64,000 nt of DNA from Aedes albopictus (lineage: Eukaryota; Arthropoda; Insecta; Diptera; Culicidae): NCBI RefSeq assembly GCF_035046485.1, contig NC_085137.1, forward strand, positions 380,680,706 through 380,744,705. The letters are read 5' to 3'. The notes under the pieces were generated by a model, which worked only from the letters and a program-made list of their open reading frames with translations, had not been told where the DNA came from and searched no databases. The position numbers were made by a program, and so were the translations under genes. Below, one piece after another: positions 55,508 to 64,000 of the stretch (its first letter is position 1; each line of letters opens with the position of its first letter).

Positions 55508-56854
55508 GAGAAATTAGCAATTGAGTGTGAAAAAAAAATCCCTTATGAATATCTGGGAGAGTTTCTGAGAAAGAATCTATACAAATTTGGAGAAATATCT
55601 GGAGAAATTCGTAGATGAATTTCTGAAGCAATTAATTTTCTGAAAGAGTTCAGATTACTATTCAATGTGGGAAAAAGAAATAACCAAGGAGAGGAATCAA
55701 TGATGCAATCGCATGCACCCAGCATACTGTACATACCAAAAATTGCATCTGGACAAGTTAAGGGCGGACGGGACGGTCGAGAAAATATCCGCCATTGCTC
55801 TGTTGCTACTAAGATGGTAATCTCAGATTCTACTTCATATTTTGCAACAAAAACCTATCATTGTGTATGCTCACTTGCAGTGCATATGCTGATTGGTTTT
55901 CAGCATCTTCAGTGCGATAGGTCTCGAGATTACCATCTTTAAAATCGCGAGGCGAATTGTTAGAAAGAGAGGCAAGATAGGAAAAATAACACGGCGTCCC
56001 GTTTCACCTTAATGCGGATTTGGTGCATGTTAGTGCGTGGATTGCCGGTTGGGAATCCAGCGAGTGTATCATTTTCGGTATTGAGATGCTTGGTCCTTCC
56101 ATTTCGAACAGCAGTATACCCACGGCTTTATGACACACTCGCACTACATTTCGTAAGCCTGAGCGACAGGTAGTTAAGAATCACCAAGACACAGTCTAAC
56201 GACGACATTTCCATCCCGTATCTACAATTGGGAACCAAGTCTTCGACCATCATCATCATCATCCTTCTCATCATTCCGCTACAATTGTATGAGTCGCCTG
56301 GGTGCGCACACACACACACACACGCTGCTGTTTCAGCTCCGCATGCTCGAGTGCCTGAGGTGACATGGAATTCATTAAATTTGCATAATTACACACCTGC
56401 TGCCGTAGGCATCCTGAGGCACGCATACCTACTGAACAACATGCCGGCCTTATTTTGCTCGGCCGATCGTCATCGTGTGGTTCAATGTGGAGGTTACTTC
56501 TCGGTTTGTGTTTTAGGTTTTAGGACCCGGACGGGTGCGTGCGTGCGTGCGTGCATGTGTTCCATGCGGGTCGCCATATACGAAAACAGAATTAGAGTCT
56601 GACAAGCCGAAATGCAATTATATCCATGTTGTTTTATTTCAAATCTAATTATTATGTTTTCGTTCGATGGATTCCGAAGCTGTTCTTAATGAGATTATTT
56701 TCATCCTTATCATTTTTAATTTCATTTTTTTGTGGGGGAATAAATTGCGAGAGGGGTGATGTTCTGCCAATTTTGTTTCAAATTCTGAAAACAAGTTTAG
56801 ATAAACAGTGGTCCAATGCCAACAAATTAAAACGATGCTTGTCACACGATATAC
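55508..56854. other. Low-copy DNA with short microsatellites
   Basis: Includes an inverted pair AGATGGTAATCTC at 55812 and GAGATTACCATCT at 55927, (CA)n at about 56307-56323 and GTGC repeats at 56536-56553. A GC-richer patch lies at 56280-56590. Frames (for example 56228-56602) are low in complexity and not recognised as genes. Confidence 0.35.
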
Positions 56855-56859
56855 ACGCG

Positions 56860-56960
56860 TAAAATGGTCATTGGCAGAGGAAGCTCTCAGCAAAAAACTG
56901 TGGAAGTGCTCATAGAACACTGAGCTGAGAAGCAAGCTTAGTTTCAGTGGGGAAGATATA
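56860..56960 (+). mobile_element. Feilai-related SINE tail fragment
   Basis: TTGGCAGAGGAAGCTCTCAG, AACTGTGGAAGTGCTC and AGAACACTGAGCTGAGAAGC follow the order of the Feilai body (compare 17750-17840) with clear divergence, suggesting a related subfamily. The head and the GAA tail are missing. Confidence 0.65.
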
Positions 56961-58440
56961 CCATGAAGATGGTAAAATGCATTGGTCAAATTCCCGATAG
57001 GGTTTAGAAGATTTTCATAACCAATTCTCTTGACTTACCTAGGCATAAAGAACCAGAACCATGCTTTGTGCCTGCCTACCATATGATATACGAATGCAAA
57101 AACAAATGCCTGACTCTGAGTAGCCACGGTAGAACTTACATATCGAAATGTTCGCCCTAGTCGGTTGTTCTTTGTAACGGGTAAATGTGATATGTTCGGG
57201 CAGGAAAACAATTCTGATTGTGAAGCAGGACGACATGCAGGAAAAGATCAACATTCTGTGCAAAACAAAATTGGATTGGCACAACGCAGAACTACGAAAA
57301 AGCGCACAGTACAGAACAAGTTTTTCCTCTACAAACTCAAACATTGTGAAATTGTTGTATACGCAAATAGCAAGGCAGTGTATGTTTGGATGTAAAACGT
57401 CTATAGTCCCATTCCGTTCCATGGTAAATATGGATTGTGATTATAAAGTAAAATGTACTAACACGATGTTATCAACTCGTTATAAAATCTATAACAAATT
57501 GATATATAGTACTGCTTCTTGATTCTCATCCACTTGATAATTTTATTTGTTGTTATTTTAGTCACTGTCAAATTAGGTTCCAACGTAACAAAAGTGATAA
57601 TTAAAATTTGTTCTATGAATATCAAAATGATCGAAAGATATAGAGCATTTCCTGTTCAACGCACTAATTTTATAATAGCTTCCTTTTTCAATTCAAATGA
57701 AACACACTTGTCACAGAAGTCACGGCGGCGCAGGTTTTTGTTGCGCAGAAGTCACTATGATTATGATTTACTTCTAGCAAGTAAGTATTTATTTGTTGGA
57801 AGTTAGTCACAGTGACTTCTGTGCAACATCTATCTATGAACATCTATCCGAAAGTGTGTTTCATGTTATTTGTTTTGCAACATTCCCAGCCAACCACATA
57901 TCGTAAATCATTGTGTGGAAAAAAATGTATATTTTCATATATTGAATCAGAATTGTATAATAATCAGTGTACGCAGAATATGCCACCGCAAGCGAAAAAT
58001 AGGCAACAAAGAAGGCACGGCAACAACGCTTTGTTTTTTCGTTAGCAGAAAATGACAAAATCGCTCCCGAGTTTGTTCACAACAAAAACGGTAGGAATAT
58101 TTGTCTCGTTCTATTCATATCATGATTTTCGCATTGTTTTACAACTAAAACTCAATTCTGAGGTTTGCAAGCGTCATATTCCATCCAAATGCTTATGAAT
58201 TCGATAATGTGGGTCGAAAATTTCAGCAGAAAAGACGGAATATCAGCTCACGCATGGCAAGCGATGTTTGTTTTATTGCTCTCATCGCCTGACATGCGTT
58301 TGTTACGGAGCGCCTTTGTTACCAACATGCACCGCTTAGGACAAAGCGTTTGTTTTTCGGCGTGATCCGTTTTTCATACCCTGATAATAATATGTAATAT
58401 TTGTTGACAATGATTGCGTAAAATCGCATTTCATGCCAAA
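56961..58440. other. Low-copy DNA, no gene recognised
   Basis: A plus-strand frame at 57187-57522 has ordinary composition but no recognised domain. A small inverted pair (TGTCACAGAAGTCAC at 57708 and GTGACTTCTGTG at 57811) could be a decayed MITE. Nothing else stands out. Confidence 0.3.
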
Positions 58441-58898
58441 TTAAATTTCAATTGCGATTTTGTTTCATATAGTCGTCTCCGATCATAAAAGGTGCGAGAT
58501 ACTATCGGTAGGATCGCACAAAATCGGATAGAATCGTGAAAAAACATACGTTCTTAGAGTCAAGCTGCAAGTTAGCTAGCATCGTATATATGATTTCTTT
58601 GAATCGTGGAAATCGTCGCTTCACATCGTATATGAATCTGCTAAATCGAGCTTGCTACCTAAAAGTATGATGAAAATCGGTGAAATCGTATACAACTATA
58701 GCAATGTTGTATATTGATCGTTTGCGTCACACTTGCGTCGTATACGAAGTGAATGAAATCGTAGAAATCGTATATTTATTTTTACAGTCGCATATGATTG
58801 TTACTGCACTTTAAATAGTCGAATCTTAATCCCGAAAATCGTAAATGGTTTTGTTTACATATTTGTATGATGGAGAAAAATTAAAAAAAAAAAAAAGG
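58441..58898. repeat. AATCGTA-motif-rich block, left part
   Basis: AATCGTA/ATCGTATA variants recur about ten times on one strand (for example near 58577, 58628, 58687, 58764 and 58842). The same motif density returns at 60727-60862 after the inserted transposon, so both parts probably belong to one element or array. Confidence 0.5.
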
Positions 58899-58900
58899 TA

Positions 58901-60372
58901 AGGACTGTTCACTTTATAAAGAGGACAGTTTTGCAACGCTATAAAAAGAAAAGGCGTAGTACAAATTTGACTAGCCTTGGTTGGCTGACTGTAGATTATA
59001 TTAACAGATAATAGCCATAATTAAATTGAGGTCAAATAGTTGAACTTCATAGAAATGTGGCAAAGTGTTTGGAATGGTCAATTTTCTGATTGGCAAAAAC
59101 TAAAGATAAAAACAAAACAACGATGGAAACCATTGCAAATTTAACATACACAGTACGAACAAAATGTGTAAATTTATGACGAACTGAATGTAACAAATTG
59201 ACCTCATCGTGTTCGACAGAAATTTATGTGTGATCTTAAAATTACACTGCTGATTGCAGAGAGAAAAGTGCTAATTATAGCACCGACTTTTCAAAGAAAC
59301 TTAAAAAAAACCTTTATACGAGAATCGAACTCAGATCTTCCGAGTGAGAGTTCGCGCCTAACCCCTCTAGGCTGTCTCAACAAGCTGAAGAGAAGGCAAT
59401 GAAAGATAAACATGTTCCACCATAAAGGAACAAACTGTTGTACCGCTTCGGGCACAGAGAGCGAGAGAGAGCAGTCTCCGCAGCGAGACAGACGACTGAG
59501 CGTAGCTGTCCTCGTTTACGTTACTGCATGTAAATTTCAAGCGAATATGTCTCAAAATCTGTAAACAGTACGCATGATTGGCTGATTACTGAGCGGACAG
59601 TATCATCTCACGGTAAATGTCTGTAATTTTGTAGTTTCTGCTATAATTTTCAGTCGATGCTTTACTTACGTGTTGTTTAATTTTCATGATTTCTTGCTGT
59701 GTAACATTGACGTCGGAAATAAAATTTTACATGTAGTTATTCTCAAATAAGAAGTATAACGACATAAGAATTGAAAATAAACAATAATAAGTTTCTCTAG
59801 AGTCTAAAATTTGCAATAATGTAGCTGAAAGTATGGCATTTTTCACTATGATCATCATTACGGATTAAGTTGATGTTGAAGAATGCACTTAAAAGCATAT
59901 TATTCTTCTGTGTAATTTAGAAAGCAATTCTCTCATGCACTGGACAAATTTTGAACCGAATTCGTTGTGTTATTACATCACTGTGCATGAATAATTAGTT
60001 TTTTATAAATCTCTATGAAAACAAGAAAACTTACTATATCAAGCTGGATGCTGTTTGGTGCAGTACTACTGACCAACTATTGAACTATATCCTTGGTAGA
60101 ATAGTATTAGATTCCAATACATTGAAAAATTGATGAAAATTTAATTGTTAACTATGTGAAAAATTATAAAGAATCTTGGGAATTGAGTTTTTATTGACAT
60201 ATAACGTAAACCACTTCAGTTGCATAATAACAAGCATTTTGGTTAATGTTACATTTTTCCTACATTGTAGAATAATTGTTAAAAGCTATGCAAAAAACAG
60301 AAAATTATTTTTTTGAAAAATGAAAAAGATACCGCATAAACAAGGTGTCCTCTTTATAAAGTGAACAGTCCT
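58901..60372. mobile_element. TA-flanked non-autonomous transposon (AGGACTGTTCACTTTATAAA ends)
   Basis: The left end AGGACTGTTCACTTTATAAA followed by GAGGACA is mirrored exactly at the right. TA lies at 58899-58900 and 60373-60374. 1472 bp, AT-rich, no transposase. It carries a minus-strand tRNA-like sequence (59318-59395). The identical TIRs suggest it is relatively young. Confidence 0.9.
59318..59395 (-). ncRNA. tRNA-like sequence inside a TIR element
   Basis: The minus strand carries an A-box-like CTAGAGGGGTTAGGCGCG and, about 35 bases on, a B box GAGTTCGATTCT (complement of 59321-59332), with TATAAAGG after it. Clover-leaf pairing is incomplete, so it is not a functional tRNA. Confidence 0.5.
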
Positions 60373-60374
60373 TA

Positions 60375-60862
60375 TTTATCACAAATTTGTATTTTTGTTG
60401 TTGTTAACACATTCCAACCATGGTAGCAATAATTTCAACCAAATATATAGGTTTTCATACTTACAATAAGTGATGTATAGATTTCAACGATGTAAATTCC
60501 GGGCCTCTTGCACGGCACCAGTTTTAGTGCCACTCAATGCACAACAACAACGCTCCCACCACAAGTCTCGCACCGTGTCATGCTAATTTTTATTCGTTTC
60601 AGGCCATTCACTTTGAACTCTCTATTTTCAACTTGGCAATATAGCCAATAGAGATGACGCGCAGTTCTCAATCAAAGGACCTAAGTTCGATTCCCACTGA
60701 ACACCAATTGGTTTTTTTATTTGAAAATCTTGAGTCGTATATTGGTACTCTCAATCGTAAAACGATCATGCATAATCGTATATTTAGACGAATAAAATCG
60801 GCGAAATTGTAGAAATTTTTCGAGAAATCGTAAATCATGTTGGATTGAATCGCAGGAATCGT
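60375..60862. repeat. AATCGTA-motif-rich block, right part, with tRNA-like sequence
   Basis: A plus-strand tRNA-like segment at about 60630-60705 has the B box AAGTTCGATTCCC (60683-60695). It is followed by AATCGTAAA, AATCGTATA and AATCGTAC variants to 60862, like the left part at 58441-58898. Confidence 0.45.
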
Positions 60863-60863
60863 A

Positions 60864-61386
60864 CACTGAGAATACTGCAACTCCGAAAATCATACGAATC
60901 AACTATGATTTTTGACCACAAGAATTTCTTGCGAAAATCATAGTTGCGAGCTATGATTTTGGATTCAAAGCGCCAACTATTATTGTCATACTGTTACTGT
61001 ATAAACTGAAACTATGTCTTATGACTGTCATACACATTTTAATAAAATATTTTGCATAAATTAAAAAAAAATCGCAACCTGGAATCGAACCAGGAACGTC
61101 AAGGTTAGCGAGTGCGTGCTTTACTCATTCGCCCATCGACACTTCGAAGGCTGAAGTGGTTAGAAGCCAATAAAAGGTTTTGTTGTTTTTTAGCAATGGT
61201 GTTACATAACACATCTTATGATTTTCATACGATGCTTCTTATGAGATTTTTCATACGACTAGTCTTATGGATTTCGTTTTTCAATGTATGAAAAGCATAT
61301 GTGAACTATGAAACGATGAAAAAAATAAAAAATAACTGATTCATAAGATGTAAACTGTGAAAAACATACGAACAGTATCCTCAGTG
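60864..61386. mobile_element. TA-flanked TIR element (CACTGAGAATACTG ends) with tRNA-like insert
   Basis: Left tip CACTGAGAATACTGCAA, right tip read inward CACTGAGGATACTGTTCG. TA at 60862-60863 and 61387-61388. The inner flanks are rich in ATCATACGA / TCGTATG motifs. 523 bp, non-coding. The tRNA-like sequence lies at 61075-61150. Confidence 0.75.
61075..61150 (-). ncRNA. tRNA-like sequence inside a TIR element
   Basis: On the minus strand a clear B box GGTTCGATTCC (complement of 61081-61091) sits in a short stem CCTGG...CCAGG like a T-arm. An A-box-like GATGGGCGAATGAG lies upstream. The T-arm is the best preserved of the five tRNA-like copies in this window. No matching acceptor stem was found. 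Confidence 0.55.
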
Positions 61387-61389
61387 TAT

Positions 61390-62382
61390 ATATGTTTCGA
61401 TATGACCTCCACTTTAGCATGTATATGCCTGTTTCGTGCATTGAATACGATTTCTTTGGTTCTATATATGTGTGACTATTTCAGTTGCAACTTTGATATA
61501 ATAAATTAAAATGGAGTATAACGTGCCTCTGGAGCCGGCCTTCTGAAGTCTACCCAGTCTTCCCTACCGTTTATCTTTTTTTTTTAATATATGAACCTTG
61601 AACTCTTGAGAAAAAAATCTCAATCTCAAATATTGAGCCGCCATTTTGGATTTGAGTCCTCCATCTTTTATATTCTGGTCGCCATCATGGATTTTACACT
61701 ACATGGGTAAGCCTGGCTTACCAGATTATACAGTTAATAACCTCACGGGTAGAGGTGAATAACAAACCAATAACTAAAGAATAACATATTTTGTCATCAT
61801 ATCTATTTTTTCCATTCTTTAGTTTTTTTATGAATAGCTTAGGATGACACATAAATAACAAATCCTGCTATCATTGCAGAACTTGTAATTGGCGAGTTAT
61901 TATTGAATATTATAAAAACATAATAATAACAAATATTACTATCATACTGTCAGCCATAATATCAAAACAGCAACTTAATTTTTGCTATTATTTTGTTATA
62001 ACAATGGTAAAACCAGTTATTCTTCAGTTGCTATGCCATAGAAATTAAGTTATTATTTTTGTTATTTTAACTTTTATTTCAAACAATCTAATATCAAATT
62101 TTGCTGCACACGGTACATAATTCGTCAACCATGATGAAGGTTACGAAGTTCGGCATAATTAGATATGTCGCATGATAGAATTTGGTTCCGTTCGATTTAT
62201 GTATGATCAATTCACCGGTGGATCACTAAAATGGCCATAACTCCGGAACGCCTTGACCGATTCGCATCATTTTCAATAGCAAACAACGCGGTAAAATTCC
62301 GGTTTGGTTCGACCAATGGGAAGTGGCATGAAAGTGAGTGATTTTTTTTGCGAACAGACTTACAGACATACATTGATATACA
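61390..62382. other. Low-copy AT-rich DNA
   Basis: Contains GTGCCTCTGGAGCCGGCC near 61526, similar to GTGCTTCAGGAGCCGGC near 30151, so part may be an old repeat. The 61740-62100 region is rich in AATAACAAA/TTATTATT motifs. A TGGCCATAACTCCGGAACGC segment near 62232 resembles lines seen at 31600 and 36360. No gene. Confidence 0.35.

Positions 62383-62449
<67 letters not shown>
62383..62449. repeat. (ATT)n microsatellite
   Basis: About 22 uninterrupted ATT units. Confidence 0.97.
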
Positions 62450-63110
62450 GACTTTTTATTATGGGGAAATTCAGCCCGAGGCTGGTTCATCCCCGCGTGA
62501 TACACATATACATACACACATACAGACATCATCTCTATTCGTCGAAATTAGTTGATTGATATTTGTGACTTGACTATCCGAGCCTTCTATCGACAATTCG
62601 TTTTTTGAGTGAACATAAGCCTTTCAGTATACTTTGGTGTACGAGAAAGGCAAGCACATTTGCGTTGGCCTCATTACTTTGATTGTAACCTATAATGAAT
62701 GCAAATAACAGCTATAAGAAAAAAAAATCATTCTAAGCAATTTTTACATGTTTGGCGTAAACTGACGACAGTCCTTATTCGCCCCAGCTCCTTCAATTGA
62801 TCCACGGTGGCGACTTCACTGTGCAAAATTGTAAATATTATCCATAAAGAATTGAAAATTTTATGTCACTCAAGACACGAAAACTGCACAATTCTTAAAA
62901 TAAGATTTAAGAAACTGCAGTAACGAAGTTAGTTTTGCTAATAATGATATAGTAAATACCAAGATATTTGGTACCATGAGGATATTCTTAATAGTTTTGC
63001 ATTGTTAACAATTAAATTTTTATTATTGAATTTTTCCATCACACTTTCAATATGCATGCTTGATCTAATTATTGAACACTGGCATTACCTAAACTAAGTT
63101 TTTTTTTTGA
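62450..63110. other. Low-copy AT-rich DNA
   Basis: No recognisable repeat, transposon end or coding frame. Confidence 0.3.
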
Positions 63111-63960
63111 TTTCAGGTCCGTTCCAGTTACAGGGGTATTCCAGATAGTTACCTACACGGATTTCAAAGGGTTTCTAAGGCGTTCCTAGTGTGTTACAGG
63201 GGTTTCAGAAACGTCCCATAGAATTTAATGCAGTTTAAAGGGCTTTCAAGGGTTGTTATAAGCGGTATCAGGAGCGTACCATGAGTTTTTGAGAGGTTTC
63301 ACTGACATTCCAAAAATATTCAAGAAAATAAAGAGGTGTTACAAGGGATTTCAGAAGTGTTCCATGGGTAATCAAGGGTTTTCAGGGGCGTTTAAAGGAG
63401 TCGCAATACAGGGGTGTTCCAGGAGATTTGAGGGAGGTTTCAAGGCTCAGGAGTGTATCAGGGGTTTCAAGATGTTCCACAGGATTTACGGAGAGATTCA
63501 GGAGTTTTCCAAGGGTTTCAAATGCATTTCAGGGGAGTTCCAGGAGATTTAAGTAGCCTTCCAGGGGCTTCAGATTTTTTTTTTTAATGGGTATCAAAGG
63601 CGTTCCAGGGGTTTTAGTGGCGTTCCAGGAATGTTTCAAGGCATTGCAAGGGCGGTACAGGGAGTTTTGGGAGCGTTCCAGGAGGTTTCAAGGGGTTTCA
63701 GGGGCATTCCAGGGAATTCAAGCGTTTTTCAGGTGCGTTCCGGGGTAGTCCTGTTGATTTCAAGAGCGTTACAGGGGTTTTTAAGCGCTTTCAAGGGTTT
63801 TCCAGGGATATTTGGGGGGAGGGGTAGTTCCTAGAGTGTTTCCTTGGATTTTTAGAGCGTAGTGTTACAAGAGGTTTAATAAGTGTTCTAGGGCATTTCA
63901 TAGCGTTCCAAGAGTGTTCCAAAGATGTCAGGGAGATTCAGAATGGTCATCGACGAAGCT
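63111..63960. repeat. Degenerate G-rich relative of the 12-bp family
   Basis: Units around GGCGTTCCAGGGG, GGTTTCAAGG and GGCATTCCAGGG recur every 10-12 bases. The style is that of 20286-21120. Frames such as 63289-63552 give periodic Gly/Phe-rich peptides and are not called as genes. Confidence 0.6.
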
Positions 63961-64000
63961 AGCTTCGCTATGGCCTTGGTGGACTAGCTCCAACAGGAGA

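Noticed and set aside
18345..61150. tRNA-like sequences as functional tRNA genes
   Set aside because: B boxes are good but acceptor and other stems do not pair convincingly, and all lie within repeats or TIR elements.
62212..62555. Frames with poly-Ile or poly-Leu
   Set aside because: They are translations of the (ATT)n microsatellite.
1..64000. Endogenous viral elements of flavivirus or rhabdovirus type
   Set aside because: No frame resembled such proteins; all recognised coding remnants are non-LTR or Bel/Pao retrotransposons.

Overview
This window looks like repeat-dense nuclear DNA of a culicine mosquito, most likely Aedes (aegypti-like). The main evidence is a tRNA-derived SINE with the layout of Feilai (known from Aedes aegypti), further SINEs and LINEs of mosquito type, a decayed Bel/Pao retrotransposon and many short terminal-inverted-repeat (TIR) elements. 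I found no intact host protein-coding gene. Every coding region I recognise is a broken retrotransposon. This fits intergenic or long-intron DNA.

Layout: 1-3250, degenerate 12-bp repeat, then low-copy sequence with a possible TATA box. 3260-12790, one very large minisatellite built from 24-bp monomers (two related 12-mers) and organised into about 2.1-2.2 kb higher-order copies. 12790-14340, low-copy DNA with an orphan open frame. 14340-17330, ancient degenerate copies of the 12-bp family and a SINE with a 16-bp target duplication. 17330-20285, an RTE-like LINE remnant split by a DNA transposon that itself hosts a Feilai SINE and several TIR elements. 20285-24380, a TTAA-flanked foldback and a multiply nested foldback element. 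24380-36640, low-copy stretches alternating with degenerate 12-bp repeats, another foldback, a 165-bp repeat family and an inverted pair of minisatellite arrays. 36790-41280, an RTE-like LINE on the minus strand split by a 1.5-kb TIR element. 41280-45025, a jockey-like fragment and MITEs. 45190-55095, a Bel/Pao element carrying at least four independent insertions, one of which holds a nest up to six levels deep. 55100-64000, foldbacks, tRNA-like sequences inside TIR elements, an ATT microsatellite and a final degenerate repeat block.

The informative part is the insertion history. At several sites, ignoring an insert and one copy of its target duplication brings the host retrotransposon's reading frame back into register, which fixes the insert's boundaries and duplication length. 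The best candidates for something undescribed are: (1) TIR elements carrying tRNA-like, Pol III box-bearing sequences; (2) a Transib-like element with RSS-like ends; (3) a LINE whose 5' end is an array of about 115-bp monomers; (4) the 24-bp higher-order minisatellite and its window-wide 12-bp relatives, which switch strand in blocks. I saw no CRISPR array, rRNA, functional tRNA or recognisable endogenous virus other than LTR-retrotransposon sequence. Boundaries of degenerate blocks are approximate because they were read by eye.
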